Shown here: one piece after another, positions 44,480 through 57,769 of the stretch | How the letters are laid out: the number at the start of each line of letters is the position of its first letter | How positions within the stretch are numbered: position 1 is the first letter of the stretch | Source of the DNA: Fasciola hepatica | Taxonomy: Eukaryota; Platyhelminthes; Trematoda; Plagiorchiida; Fasciolidae | Reading direction: 5' to 3' | Length of the DNA stretch: 64,000 bases | NCBI GenBank assembly: GCA_948099385.1 | Contig: CANUEZ040000024.1 | Coordinates: 20,534,001 to 20,598,000, forward strand | Program-made: the position numbers and the translations under genes | The notes under the pieces: generated by a model | Told to the model about the DNA's origin: nothing | Database searches by the model: none | What the model saw: the letters and a program-made list of their open reading frames with translations, nothing else

Positions 44480-45668
44480 AACCGCTTACTGTTCCTCGAT
44501 GAGGTAACTAAGGGCAGAGACGGGGAACAGCCGACTGTCGCCTGTTTCTTGGACTTTAGCAAAGTTTTCATTCTGTGAATGACAGATTTCTGGATGTCAA
44601 ACTTCAGTCTATGGGAATCGTTGGAAAGACAAGTCAATGGGTAACTAGTTCTTTAGCAAGGCGAACCTTGGGCGGTAATGTGGGTAATCGTGTCTCAAAA
44701 TCGGAAGGTGTAACTAGTGGGGCGCCGCAGGACCCGGTGCTCGGCCCTCTGCCGTTCCTCATCTTCCTCAGTAGCCAAGCTTGTGAGCCAAAAACCCCAC
44801 CTTAACGTTTGCCGATGACGTCAGTGAAATTGGAGTCGATATAGAACCTGATATGTTGGCAGTACAAAACTGGTCACGCAAATAGAATCTTCTTACTAAA
44901 GCTCATCAAGCGCCAATCCTCGGCCAAACGCACAGGGGCCAGTGGGAGTGCTGTGGGATGGTTCCAAGTGGTCTCTCCAATGGAAGACTCGAGCATCATA
45001 ATGGACAGCAGCTTCAAGCCGTCGAAGCAGTGCATGGCAGCAGCCAAAATGGTCAGGAGAGAACTCTTCCGAGTTAGATCCACCGTGTCGTGTAGAGGGG
45101 CGGAGACTTTCGTCCAGATATACCAAGCCATAGGTAGGCCGCACATGGAGCACTGTGTGAAAGCCCGGGCACCGTACTACCAGAAGGATACTGATTTTCT
45201 GGAAAAAGTGCAAGGGTTGGGTACTAAAATGATGACTGGGCAGGGGGGGTTAGCTACACAGGGCTTCTCCGTGCCCATGATCTATTCCCAATGAAAATGC
45301 AGCCCGTTCTCGGGGATTTAATAGAAACCTTCAAGGCAATGAAAGGGCTGTCAGGTATATACCGAGATGACCTTTCCCTTCCGATCACACAGAGGGGCAC
45401 AAGGAGGCAAGCCCTAGATTACCTAGGAAGCACTCAAGTCTCCGAATTAGGACGAATTTATTTTCGAAAAGAGTGGTATCTCTTTGAAAGACGATCCCGG
45501 AGAAAGTCAGAAACACTACAACGGAGAGATTTCGAGAAAGCAGTAGATCCAATTTGGGTGGCAGTATACTCCGAAATACTTTGGGCAGGTTTCAGGGTCA
45601 GACGCAATTTTCTCACTGCTTCCACCTCCCTCTGTCAAGGCCGAGTGCACAACACTTCTGTCCTTTAG
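44480..45668 (+). mobile_element. CR1-group LINE F, 3' part
   Basis: Continues the LINE frame after the Gypsy insertion: LLFLDEVTKGRDGEQ, VACFLDFSKVF, then the SGAPQDPVLGPLPFLIF relic (44717), SFKPSKQCMAAAKMVRRELF and YQAIGRPHMEHCVKARAPYY (45010-45180), and GDLIETFKAMKGLSGI (45310). Stops and frameshifts throughout. The C-terminal segment is diffuse and no tail was found. Confidence 0.75.
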
Positions 45669-46189
45669 ACAAGGAAAACCATGCAGTGTTTGATGCTACA
45701 AAAACGCACCGACAACACTATTATCCAAACACTAGAATTGTTCTGGCCACACAAATTTGTGACCGAGTTCCCCGATCATGAGAGCATGAAAAGAATACAT
45801 GGAATATGCCAGTGGAAGAAGGTATCATCCTCGAGCCAATCTAGACCAATACTGGTCGAATTCTCCAACCCCCTCCCCCTCCTCACGGAGAAGAGCTCAC
45901 AGCTAAGGTGGAGCAAACTGACTGTAGGAGTAACGGCAAATACTGAGTTACACCAGGCAATCACTTCCCAGTGCGACAGATACCGCAAAAAACCGGTTCT
46001 ATCATCCAATAATACACCTAATCCTTACCGCCAACACCATCCAAAACAAAGACCAAGAGAATAGGTATACCGCCAAAACCCACAGCATTTATCACTGCAT
46101 AACCACCACGCACAAAACAAAGGGATTCACGGAAAAATATATCACGAAAGACAAAACTCTGATAGGAGCTGATCAACAAAAGGCACCCT
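45669..46189 (+). other. Diffuse region between LINE F and LINE H
   Basis: About 520 bp with many stops. It could be the LINE F 3' end or a worn ORF1 of LINE H. No motif is recognised. Confidence 0.35.
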
Positions 46190-49060
46190 GGGTAAGTTGG
46201 ATGCTCCAGGTACAGATGCGTCAAAAAAGGATTTGACCTCTGGTTCGGCGCCTAAGGTGCCCTCGAACCTGAAGCTGTTTAGTTGTGAGCAGCTGCAGTG
46301 CTCCAAGCTAAAAGGCACGATATACCAAGGCCTGCAGCCGCCGGACAAATTGGGGAAGCTCGCTGATAGATGCCCTTACGTCGATGTCATTGCAGTGACT
46401 GAAACCTGGTAGAACGTAGACGAATATATGAACTTTCTACTGCTTCTTAATCACGTCGTATACCAGGTAAACCGGCAAGATGGGAGACAGAGAAAAGGTG
46501 TACTGCTTCTAGTAAGGCCTGAATGCGATCAGCGGGAGCACTGTGACTTTGTATACACTGACGGTATTCTGGCTGTTGCATGTGTTCTAAGAATAGGGGA
46601 CGCAAACCGCGCCATTGCTTGTGTCTATCCCAGTCAGGGTACAAAGGCAGAAGAAAAAGGGGAACTCCTTGCTTTTCACTCTCGAGTTAAACAGGCAGCC
46701 CCAGGCCTAGTGATGGTGGGGGATTTCAATGAGTCTAACACCAACAGGGTGGAGCATGGCGGAGCCACCATCGAATTCGAGAGGGCTCTCATGGACTGGT
46801 CAGGGCTAAGCTACCTAAGACGAAATAGCATCGAACCTACCAGATATCGCACGGGTCAAGTGCCATCCCTTCCAGACCTCATCCCCACCACCAGCGAAAG
46901 TGACACGGATAGAGTGGCGAACCAGCTGCTGCCAGGGAAAGGTGACCTTTGCCCGCCCACCTTCTCAATGAAGAGCCTAAAATACCTAGAAGCACGAGGT
47001 TCGTCAGGAATTTGGAACTGATAGATAGATCGACTCTCTCACTGAGAGCCCTAGAGATGGACCGGCTGCCTTAGAGAGAAAACCCGACAATAGAGGAGAG
47101 GTGGGAAATCATCAAAAGAGGCTTATAGGCTCTTACCGACAAATTCGCTCCTGTCAAAAGCATCAAGAGCCATAATAAGCCACCTTGGTGGGTACCTGCT
47201 ATCAAGAGGGCTTAACAACAACAAAACCGTTGCTGGTAGAGATACCATGGTCTCACAGCTACCACTTTCGGGAGGAATACGAACAACAACGTAACGATGC
47301 CATTAAGATCCAAAGCTCAGGGAAATATAAATTTGGACTTAAACTAACCTCACAAGTAAGGCCAAACACAAAGAGATTTTACGGCTATATACAGTCGAGA
47401 GCTTCCCTCAGGGAAAGGGTTGAAGAACCACACCTTGAGGATTATAGAAAGGATACGAGCCACAGTGAAAAAGCAAATTTTCTACTGAATGTTTTTCAAA
47501 ATGCGTACCGGATCGACAAGGAAACAGGTTTTGCGCTTTCATCTAGGCATATGCCAAAATTTTAGGACGTAGAGGTCATCCCACAGGCAATATCAAATAT
47601 CCCGGAGGGGATAAACCCACGTAAGGCAGCAGGGCGAGATGGAATTCACCAAGCAATGGTGAAACTTCTGGCAAAAGTAGCCTGTCACCCAATCCAAATG
47701 CGGTTCGTCGCTTCCATCCCTGAAACCAGGGTCCGTACAGACCGGAGAAAAGCCTTGGTTGCAGCCGAGTACAAAAATAACCCCGGAACCAACGCAAGAA
47801 CCACATACCAATCAGCCTGAACAGCATATTAGGCATGTACACGGAAAGACTGATTAGGAATCGCTTTGTTGCACGTGTCACAGGAAGTGGCATGCTAAAT
47901 GATGTGCAACATGGCTTTGCGGAATGCCTTTTCTGCTTCACAAACCTAATATGCTTCCTAGCCGACATCGTCTGCCATCTTGAAGAAGGACTAGATGTCG
48001 GAGTCTGCTACTTAGACTTCAGCAAAGCTTCCAATGCTGAAAACCATAGGCTGTTAGCAAAGATGCCCTCCGACTTCGGTCCCGGCAGCCCGCTAAAAGG
48101 TTGGATCTCTGACTTCCTCGGAAGCAGAACCTTCCGAGTTAAGGTTGGCGACGAAGCGTCCAGCCCGGGAGAGGTGGCCGGCGGGTTCCACAAGGATCCG
48201 TTCCAACCCCTCCTTCGTTCCTGCTGTTCATCGGCGGTCTCAAAAAAGATCTTACGAATCCGTGTTACACATTTGCGGGCGACGTTAAAGTGAGGGGAAA
48301 CATAAACAGAATTGGCATGGTAGCTGATATCTAGGCAGTGATACAATGGACCACGGAACAAGGTCTCCTAATAAGTCTCAAACAACCAGCTGCTGACAAC
48401 CTCCTCGGTCCCGCTTCCACTTGACGCCCTAAGACTCACTAGATGGTGCAAGATTTGGGAATAAATACCACCCATGCTTTTACACTATCTGCCCAGTGCC
48501 TGAAGGCAACTGGAGCCGAGCACAGAAAACTCTTCCAGCCCAGACGAGCTCTGACTTCTGTCAAACCCAAAGTCTCTTTGCCACTTCACCAGGCGGTGGT
48601 TCGATCCCACATGTAGAATGCGTCCAAGCTTGACCACCATACCTGAAGGGGGACATAAATTGTATGAAACGAGTGCAACGCCTCGCCACCTAAAAAACAG
48701 AGGGCCAAAGGCACAAGCCACATCAAAAAGGACCGGCCTATCTCAGTCTTTTCTCCATGAAAATGGAAGGCTGAGAAATGACCTTATTGAAGTTTTTCGA
48801 AACTATGGGGGGCATCAACGCGGTCGATCCCCGCAAAATTTTCCACCCTACGCCCAAGGAGACCTGAGAGGTCATGAATATGAGCTAAAGAAAGGAAGAT
48901 CTAGATTAAATGTAAGATCAAAGTTCTTCACAAATCAGGCAGTAAATTGCTTGGTTAAGTTTCCACTGATGGTCGCATCATGTAATATCATTCCTGATTT
49001 CAAGCGCAGGCTGGGCCATGAGTGGCCAGAAATGTTCCCGGATTATCAATGAAACAGATT
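46190..49060 (+). mobile_element. CR1-group LINE H
   Basis: Plus strand: ORF2 start LKLFSCEQLQCSKLK and LADRCPYVDVIAVTETW (46265-46410); endonuclease (46428-47021); RT with NPRKAAGRDGIHQAMVKLL (47610-47670), NDVQHGF, GVCYLDFSKASNAENH (48000-48040) and DFLGSRTFRVKVGDEASS (48112-48165); C-terminal NFKRRL-type end (KRRLGHEWPEMFPDYQ, to 49052). Stops and frameshifts are scattered. No AACTG tail is visible at its end. Confidence 0.8.
46428..47021 (+). pseudogene. LINE H AP-type endonuclease segment
   Basis: A 197-codon open piece: GVLLLVRPECDQREHC, ILAVACVLRIGDANRAIACVY, then LVMVGDFNESN, which keeps the family GDFN block with its catalytic Asp. The preceding VTETW block is cut off by TAG at about 46411. 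It is the best preserved endonuclease among the CR1-group copies here. Confidence 0.75.
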
Positions 49061-49420
49061 GGTAAGTGATGGTTTGGCGCGGGCGATATTAAGCTTTTAG
49101 CTTCTGCGTCCTCCTTCGGAAAAGATTCTTTGAAGTTCCCTCCTTGTCAGGCCTTTTATAAGCCACTTGAGCTCAGCTACTTCAAACCTTCATTTCAATA
49201 CTTTAGACGACACCATTAAGATATCATACCGCCCATGGCTACACACAGAACCAAGCGTTCTTTTGTCATGTGCCTTGTCAAGGTCAGCATGGATTTCTAC
49301 AAAACAGGTCGTGCTTGACAAATCCCCCGAGCTTTTTAGCTGAAATCATTCGAAGAGTGGATGGAGGCAAACAGGTAGAAGTATGTCATCTGGGCATTTT
49401 GCTCGGCTAACCGTCGGCTT
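49061..49420 (+). other. No clear feature between LINE H and next fragment
   Basis: About 360 bp. A relic of RT text (CVLCHVPCQGQHGFLQ-like) may be present near 49270, but I cannot support it firmly. Confidence 0.3.
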
Positions 49421-50440
49421 CTACTAATCAAGGTGAGGTCATCTGGTATAAATGGGCAGGTTCAGAAATGGATGGGGGACTTCCTCACCGGTAGAAAGTC
49501 CTACGTTGGAGTAGGTAAAAAGAACTCTAAATTAGAAACGTCACCAGTGGAGTACAGCAGGGTTCCGTACCAGGCCAACTTCTGTTTCTTGCGTTTATTA
49601 TTGATTTAGCCTCGGTCCAACAGTCACCATGCCTCTTCTTCACAGATGATGTGAAGTTGGCGGGAGCTCTGGGGAGAGAGGAGATGAGCAAAGAAGTACG
49701 TGCCACCCCCAACTGGGCAAACAGGCGTGGCTTCCCCTTCAACGCCGTGAACAGCTACTTGTTGTCACGGACAGCGACGAGCCTAATGGTTATCTGAGAC
49801 CAAGGCCCATTTATACACAGACAATAAACAGGTTGAAAGACCCTGGAGTTTGGTGATTTCTTATCTTACTTGTTGGATTCAGCGTGCAACTGCCGCAAAA
49901 AAGGCACTCGGCGAGCCCTCCAGGTCGTTTTCATCGTTCCCGTGCGGATAGCCAAGGGCTTCCATGCCATTGTACACGTCTATAGTTAGATCTCGGTTGG
50001 AAAACAGTGTTCGGACATGGTCAACTTCATATAAAAGGGATGCCATTTGTTTGGCGAAAGTACGTTTTGCGATGCGCATGATTCACGCTCAGAGAGGGGG
50101 GACGTATGAACAGACTCCAGGACCTCAGACGCTTCCCTACGGAGCGGAGGAAACCACGAGGGGACCCATTCGAGACATTTGAGATGACGAAATTCTTTTC
50201 TGGGCTTGAACCGTGGGGTCTGTTCCATGTGATAACAGACTCCAGAACAAGAGGTCATGGGGTGAATCCGGGTGAATTCCTATCAAAGATGACAATAGTA
50301 TCTCATTTCTTTATTATTAGGGTGGTTAACTATCGGAAATGGCTGCCGGAAGGGGTAATAGCGCTTAGGACCGTCCAGGCATCCAAAGGGGCCATAGATC
50401 GTAAACGGAATGAGATAATTTCTGACAGTGAATATTGAGC
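49421..50440 (+). pseudogene. CR1-group LINE RT and C-terminal fragment
   Basis: 49450-49800 reads VQKWMGDFLTGRKSYVGVG, then GVQQGSVPGQLLFLAFIIDL, then FFTDDVKLAG with FTDD at 49639-49650 (the FADD-type catalytic box, Ala to Thr). 49964-50180 reads LYTSIVRSRLENSVRTWSTS and AICLAKVRFAMRM, the post-RT region. Frameshifts separate the parts. Confidence 0.7.
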
Positions 50441-51180
50441 ATGTTGCCAGACAGATGGATGTGGTATGTTCAACTACTGAGCTTTTCCATTCGCTACGTA
50501 ATGACTCACTGAACGCTCAGGACGCGTAGTTACTCTGGCAGTTGATGTAAGATGGGATTTTACGGTTTCTTTCTATTTCTGGCGAGGATTCGAAGCAATG
50601 ATCTGCGCAGTGGTGTGTGTAAGACGTCTCTGAGCAATACTTAGCCAAATTCAAAAGGGATCCCGAAATCGGAACGCAATTATCGTTAAGTTCTACGATA
50701 TTAGATTACTGAGTGAACGATACGAACCTCTGCTGTGCAAGCACAGGGGCTCAGAAAACGAGAACCAAGTTTCAGCATGCGAGAAAGGAACACGTGAGTC
50801 ACGTACGTCCTAAATATGGTATGGCAGAATAGCGCGTTGGACGCGAACAAGCAAAGGCTGGTTCACGGAAACATACAGTGCATAAAAACACAAAAAGTGT
50901 ATTTGAGCGAGTGATGCCAGTGAAACAAGGAATTGTAGTGCTTCTGGGGTATTTGACACAACTGGTCGTTTCAGTGGGTACCCACCTGGTGCGCGTACCT
51001 TTGAAGGAATACTTTTCGCTGGATTGACCGTGGCCTTTATCTGTCCCGTCCAAATTGAACCCGGGCAACCCAAGACCAAAAACCAAGAAGACAAAGTTCC
51101 TAGACTCGAGGATATTCGTAGCAGTCGAATTTACGCCGTAGGCGCAGAGCCTGTGAGCGGCCCACAGGAGGAATAGGGTC
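50441..51180. other. No recognisable feature
   Basis: About 740 bp between two LINE 3' fragments. Minus-strand frames at 50799-51182 show no motif. Confidence 0.35.
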
Positions 51181-52198
51181 ATGCACCAGATGAGAAGAAC
51201 AGTAATTTCAGGAGACTATAGAGCTATGATACCCCTTTACACCGCACTGGTGAGACCCCACCTGGAGTACGTAGTCCAGGCATGGGCTCCCCAGTTAGTT
51301 ATGAACACTCACAAATTGGGGGGTCCAAAGGAGAATCGCTAGAACCGTCTCCGGTCTGAGGGGACTAGAATACGGGGATAAACTGGAATAGCTAATTGTG
51401 TTCGTCCTCAAGCGTACACATTCAGGGGGCTGCCTGACAGAAACAATGAAGGAATTATAGGGGTTGTTCAGAAAGGGCCAGCCGTTGCCTACCCGCGACA
51501 GAACCCACACACTTCGAGGGCAAGAACTGAAGCTCGGTAAGCCAAGGGCCAACAAGGAAGACAGAGCTCGGTTCTTCTCCTGCAGAGTAATAAACGACTG
51601 GAATATACTCCTTGCGGGTGTTGTGGCGGAAGATACTGTCATCGATTTCAAAAAGAAGTCGGAACTAGCATGGATACAAGTACTTAGAGAGTGCCAGTGT
51701 GAATGCGAATAGCTCTAATGAAACTTCCATCCCGAAGTCTTTCTTCAATTCTCCTTTACCTTCTTCTCCTTAATATTAATATTGGTATTCATTGTTATTA
51801 CTACTATTATCGTTAAAACTGTTATTTTCCTTTGCTTGTTTACTTAGTTATTCCTTCACAGTGATCTTCATCCATGCCTCCTTGAGGCCTCTTGGACCAT
51901 CTACTCTCCGCTTTCACCAGAGGTCCGATTACCGGTTGACTAACATTTGCATGACGAGTGGACGTGCCGGTTGTGGGGGCTTGACCCCATGGAAATGTTG
52001 CCCTTACTGCCCTTTCCGAAGGCCACCCGGCATGTGTCACGTTACTGTACTTCCACCGATGGACAGACGAGGATTCCAAGTAGTCGAATCCTGGTGAGAC
52101 GTGGGGGCTGACAGGGGCAGGAAGCTAGAATACCTTTGGCGTCGGCCTCAAGGCCTGTGCTCTGATTTGATTCGATTTGATTTAAACTGAACTGAACT
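51181..52198 (+). mobile_element. CR1-group LINE 3' fragment with tail
   Basis: 51225-51290 reads [20 protein letters not shown], the post-RT block. 51464-51712 reads KPRANKEDRARFFSCRVIND, WNILLAGVVAEDTVIDFKKK, the typical C-terminus. A 3' UTR of about 480 bp follows, with imperfect TTTGAT repeats at 52162-52183 and an AACTG tail at 52185-52198. It is 5'-truncated. Confidence 0.75.
52185..52198 (+). repeat. LINE 3' tail (AACTG)n
   Basis: AACTGAACTGAACT at the end of the 3' UTR, preceded by TTTGAT-type repeats. Confidence 0.75.
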
Positions 52199-52556
52199 CA
52201 GCTGGTGAGCCACGAATACAGCAGTAAGGGGCAGCGACACAAGCATCCGTTCGGCTTCTGTCCCCGAACACCTTTATCCAGTGACCAAAACTGGGGAAGG
52301 CTATCGGGTGATGGGTCCGAGAGCCAGCTGTGGAGAGATACTATCAATGTCTGACTGGTGGCCTGAACAGTACCTCCCACTAGGGAACTCACAGTAGTGT
52401 ACACCGACTCTTGTAGCATAGAAAATAAGAGGAAAAATCTCGAGGCTGGAACAATTGGAGTCGACTGCAAAGCGATAACGGAGACATTGTGACACGAAAG
52501 TGCAGCCACGGAGTTGCTACTCGCCGAGGGATACCGAGCCTACCTGACGGACAGAG
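52199..52556 (+). other. Leader of LINE K
   Basis: About 350 bp between the tail of the preceding LINE and the first endonuclease motif of LINE K. Probably its upstream ORF2 or leader; no motif is firm. Confidence 0.35.
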
Positions 52557-54900
52557 ATGGTGGCAGGGGGGGGACGCAGGCTACTGTTTGTAAATGCAAA
52601 CATTGAACAGCAATCTGGAGAAGCCCTGCGTATCCCAAGTATACGAGCTTCACTATGCCGCCTACTCTCTCCGGGATCTCCTATGGATGTAGCATACGTA
52701 TACCGCGGCCCGAATGCTAATCCGGGAGAAGATCTTCCAATGTTCGAATATCTAGCCATAAGTGCCTCGGAGGCATCCCGGACTTTTACAATGGGGAATT
52801 TTGACCCCCCCCCCAAACACACTGGGAGAGCCTGTCTTCTTCGAATGATGCCCATTGTAGTAGGGAATTAGTGGATCTGGTGGACTGCAGGCCACTCTTT
52901 CAGCATGCCGATCAGCCGAACAGGGTGGCGGAGGAGCAAACTCCGAGTGTGCTTGATCTGGTCTTCACCAGACACCCGAAGAAAGTAAGTGGACTAGAGC
53001 TAACCACTTGGGAGAAGCAACCATGTGGTCATCAGTTTCGTGATCCGAGGGGCTACCCCAGGGGTGTCAAATAAGATGCCAAGGAACTTCAGCAGTCTGG
53101 ACGTCATCGCGAGCATGGAATCAGCAGTTAGGTTTGGCTAGTGCGCTTATTATCAAACAGTGGAAGAGTGGTGGACAGTCATCGGGGATCAGCTCCTCAG
53201 GTTGGCCGACGAGTTCGCCTCACTCAGACGCGTCAAAGGACCGCGCAAACCACGGTGGTGGACAAGCCGATCCGCCAAGACGCAACTGGCGAAGTGCAAA
53301 GCGTGGCGTCCTTGTCGGTCAGCAGGTGAACACCATAGTTTGGCCCAACATATTCTAGCCCGTGAGCTTTCCAACTGAGTGCAGCGAGAAAGCCAGGTAT
53401 GATGTGAAGCGGCCCTAGCACTTGGAGTGAAGGCATATCTTGAGGCTTGATATAACCACTTCCAGTCCAAGGCTACAGCAGGAGTCGCCATGGGATGAAT
53501 AGTAAACGAAAATGGAGTGCAGCGGACGAGAGCTTCGGAAAGAGCAGGCTCTGAAGAACTTCAAACATGACCATAGATAAGACACCGGGAGACAGTAAGA
53601 GACAACCGTAACCTGGCATACGATCATAATGGATAAAGCCGTCATTAGTGTTAGTCAGATTGACCTGGAGCTGAGCAGTCTGAATGGCAATAAGGCTGTG
53701 GGGCCCGATGTTCACCCCACCGTTCTAAAAGCCCCGGCCAGTGTACTGGCTGAACAGCTAACACAGCCGTTCAGCCTATTTCTAGACACCGGGGAGCTAC
53801 CGGACGATTGAAGACTGGAGCGATTGTATCCACTCACAAAGTAGGCAGACGGGGGGTGGTCTCTAACTACCATCTCGTAAGCCTACTACCAATCGCCCTC
53901 AAAGTGTTAAATGGACGGGTCAGGGAGCGACTGACAGAACGTCTATGGACTCACCAGCTGGTTGCTAATCCGTAGCACGGGTTTGGTAAAGGAGGGTCCT
54001 GCTTCACCAACCCGCTATCGTTTACCGACGAGTTAACTAGCAGATTATACCAAGGGGAAAGAGTAGAGATATGCTACTTAGACTTTTAAACAGCCCTCGA
54101 TTCGGTAAATCACCGCTACTTGCTGCGCAAACTGGACGCACTCGGAGTGGTCCCACAGATTGTGAGGTGGATCGAGGGTTGCCTAAGTAACAGAGCCCTC
54201 TTCGTACAGGTCGAGGGCACCAAGTCTACACCGGTCCATGCATACAGCGGTATGCCACAAGGTTCCGTGCTGGGGCCACTGTTCTTCTTGGAATACGTGA
54301 ATGGTCCGGTAACCTTCTCGGGACAGCCCAAGGTTCCCGTTCGCAAATGATATCGAAGTAGATGAGCCAACCTCTAGGCGACTGCAAAACGACCTAAACA
54401 GGATTAGTGCTTGGGCTCAAAAGTGGGAGTTGCCAGTGAATGCAGCCAAATGCAAACACTTACTGGCAGGCAGGGGGAGCAGCGAAGACAGGTACGTGGG
54501 GCTGTCCGTCTCATTCAAGGTTGAGTCCACTTTTGTGGTAAGGGACCTAGGTGTGCTTGTGCACGACAGCCTCAAGCCCGCCGAGCAGTGCACGTCAGCA
54601 GCGGCCACGGCAAACAGAGAGCTTTTCAACTTAAGACGATGCTCGTGTCCAAATTGGCCGGAGAAATTCTATCTATATACTAGGTGACCGTAAGACATCA
54701 TTTTGAGGCTTTTATTCAAGCATTAGATCCAAACCTAGTGAATGACAAAAAGGTGTTAGAAGACGTTCAAATGAGGTTCATTCGGATGATAGATGGGATG
54801 CAAGGTGGGTAGTACCAGGAAAAACTGGAGGCCCTAGATCTATTCTCCCTGGATCGTCGTGAGCTGATGGGGGAGCCTTCACATCGACCTACCCAACATT
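52557..54900 (+). mobile_element. CR1-group LINE K
   Basis: Endonuclease relics: SPMDVAYVYRGPNANPGED, FTMGNFDPPP (family GDFN; Asp and Asn exchanged) and TPSVLDLVFTRHP (52680-52980). Linker with WWTVIGDQLLRLADEFASL (53164-53220). RT relics: LSSLNGNKAVGPDVHPTVLK, LFLDTGELPDD (53670-53811), LRKLDALGVVPQIVRWIEG, then SGMPQGSVLGPLFFLEYVNG (54123-54300). Post-RT: LPVNAAKCKHLL, VVRDLGVLVHDSLKPAEQC (54430-54600). Stops between pieces. It ends diffusely near 54900. Confidence 0.8.
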
Positions 54901-56679
54901 TATATTATTCGAGGACTCGGGGCATATCTCGCGTTGGGACAGCAGTGGGTTGCGGCTCCGAACCTGTATTGTTGTGAGGTTGCTGCCCCCGGGGGCCAGC
55001 CTGTATTTTACTTCCCCTCAATTACCACAAACGCCAAATTACATTGGATACCTTGAAGTCGCAGCACGGCGGGAACTCCTTGGGCTCGAAGAGCAAGAAA
55101 CCGGACGTTTACCCGCTCAAGCCGTTAGTCTTGTGACCTGTGGCTTAGGAGGTAGGTGGGGAACTCTGCTGACTTGAAACAATGGGTCAGCGATTGTAGC
55201 TATCACGGAGGCATGGCTGAAAAATGACCAGGGTGCCATGCAACATCGTGTCTACACAGCCTGCAGACGAAATAAAGTAGACGGTAGGCTGGGTGGAGTG
55301 GTATTACTCCTCTTAAGGGCTGATTATAAGCAGTGGGAGCTTCAGTTTACACTCGTCCCACCAACCATACAGTACACCGCATGTCGCGTTCGCCCAAGCC
55401 GATGGCCAGTAGGAATAGTTTTGGTCTATAGAACTCTGCAAGCAGATGGGGGAGAGGACTCAGAATTATTTCAGCTTCCACAGATGGTGTTGAGCAGGTC
55501 ACAAAGCTTTATCGTGTTGGGAGACATGAACCCCCCAGAAATATATTGGGACGATGAAAGTGCACCTAGGAGAACCACCGAAAATGCTCTGGTGGTGTGG
55601 CTCCACAACCACGCTCTCACACAAAACGCAACTTTCACCTACACTGGATCTGCTTGTAAGCAGGTGCCGATCTGATGCCACCTCTTTGGGGACGGAAGAG
55701 CCTTTGGTTCAGAGCGATCATTGAGTCCTTTGTGCTATGTTCACTCTGAGGCACAACAAACCAGGATCTAGGTTGGTCCGGAACTACGCTAGAGTGAATG
55801 AGGATCAACTGAGGGCTATGGCACGAAGCTTATGTTGGTACCCGGAAGTCCTAGAGCCATCTGTGGTAGATAGACGCAGGACAATAACAGTCGGGCTAGT
55901 AGGCCTGGCAGAGGAGTTTGCTCGGTTGACGGAACAAAGAAATAGGAGCCGGCCGCCCCGGTAGAAGTCCAGGATTGCCGCAGCATTAACGGTTCGCAGA
56001 AGGCCAGTGGCTTATCAATTACTTCATAGCACGCACTACGTATGGACCGCTTACAAGACAGCCAGAAACCGGGCACAAGCCCTGCAACGAGAAGCAAAGT
56101 ACGATTATGGGAAGAAACTAGCCAACAATGTGATGGCAGACCCAAAGAAGTTCTTCGCCCATGTGCAGTCCGAGAAGACGAAGCCAGAGCGAAGGTACCT
56201 TGGAGATGTCAGAAGGAAGCACTGCTCTCGATGGTGGAGACAGGGTATAAACCTCAGTTGCGCTCTTCGAGAGCGTATATTGTCGGGACCATGTGCTCCC
56301 GAGGCGAGATCAGATGCAAGGAGTATGCCAGTGCTCCAGGGTTTTATTGTAAGTGAGGGCGAGGTGCTCTACGAACTCAGATCTTTGTGCGAGCGAAATG
56401 CGGCCGGACATGATACAATCCATCCGGCGATCGTTCAGCCTCCTCCTGATATCTTATAAGGGCCATTAGCCAGCTTTACGAGGGGTCTCTAAGGGAGGAT
56501 GTGGTGCCAGGGGATTGGAGTAGGGTACGACAGTGGACGTTCGTTATTTGGATTTCAGTGAGGCTTTCGACCCTGTGAGTCATCGCCAGCTGGACTATAA
56601 ATGGCAGACCTTTAAGATAAGCGGGGAGGCAAGAGATTGAGTAGCACACTTTCTAAGGAAATGCAGCTTCTGCGTAAAT

Positions 56680-56970
56680 GTGGGCTATTATCTATCGAGA
56701 CCGGATGGGGTTACCAGTAGTGTGCAGCAGGGTACAGTAATGGGACTTTTGCCCTTCCTCTTGTATACAAATTACCCAGCAGAAGAGTTGAGCTACCCGT
56801 GTTTCATCTTCGCAGACGATACGAGGATAGCGGGGAGCAATTTAGCACAGGATATAAATGCGGTGCTCAAATGGGCAGAATGGCAGGATTTACAGCTGAA
56901 TCTCGCCAAATGTCAAGTCCTGACCACTGACATCGACGGAACGAGCAGAATTCTGTTCAAAAGTGTCTGA
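56680..56970 (+). pseudogene. LINE L reverse transcriptase palm segment
   Basis: A 96-codon open piece with VTSSVQQGTVMGLLPFLLY and FIFADDTRIAG, then LKWAEWQDLQLNLAKCQVL. The catalytic FADD is intact, but upstream frames are broken. Confidence 0.75.
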
Positions 56971-57769
56971 GGCAAAAGGCTTAGGTGTGACAGTCTCACA
57001 GGACTTCAAGCCTTCAAGGCAGGGACAGAGAGCTGCCAGTATGGCCAGGGGGTAATAACTAGGGTATTCAACAATATCATGAGCAAAAATCAGATGTCCT
57101 CATCCCGTTATACAAGGTTTTGGTGCAATCCTTTCTGGAGTTTCGTGTGCAGGTATGGGTTCCCTATTATCGCGAGGAAAGAGGAGTGGCCGGAGGGGGT
57201 GCAGCGACTTGCAACTAGAGTGACCGCCGGTCAGGGGTGAAGCCTCACACCCGGCGTCCAGAGGTTTGTAATCTCTTCTCTTAAGAGCAGCTTAGAGAGC
57301 GAGGTGACCTTATAGGAAAACGCAAGGTCAAAAAGGGTCTGTCGGATATATATATGGGTGATTTGTCCGTCTTTGCCCCTGAGTGCGGCACAGTGGGACA
57401 CGACCTTAAGCTAAGGAGGTCATACTCAAGGCTGGGCGCAAGGGTCGAATGTTTTACAAATAGGGTTGTACCTGTGCGGAATAGACTCTTGGAGGATGAT
57501 GTTGGATGCGGCAGTGCACCAACTTTCAAGGTCCCAGATTCACGCTGGAACGCAGCGTTTCCAGGGCTAGCGGTGTGAACGGGAGATAAGGTGGTGAGCC
57601 CCTGATATTCTTGTCAATGAACTTATGTACTTGAGGGTGATATTGCCCCGCAAAATTCTGCCTTTCAGAAAAACATTCAACCCGCAGTGTTGTGAGCTAA
57701 GGAAACCCGCCGAAACCACAAAGATCTAGAGGCTCGTTTGGTCACGGCCACTTTTGTCCCGTGGAAACC

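Noticed and set aside
48590..48615. GGTTCGATCCCAC resembling a tRNA B box
   Set aside because: No A box or cloverleaf around it, and it lies in LINE H coding text.
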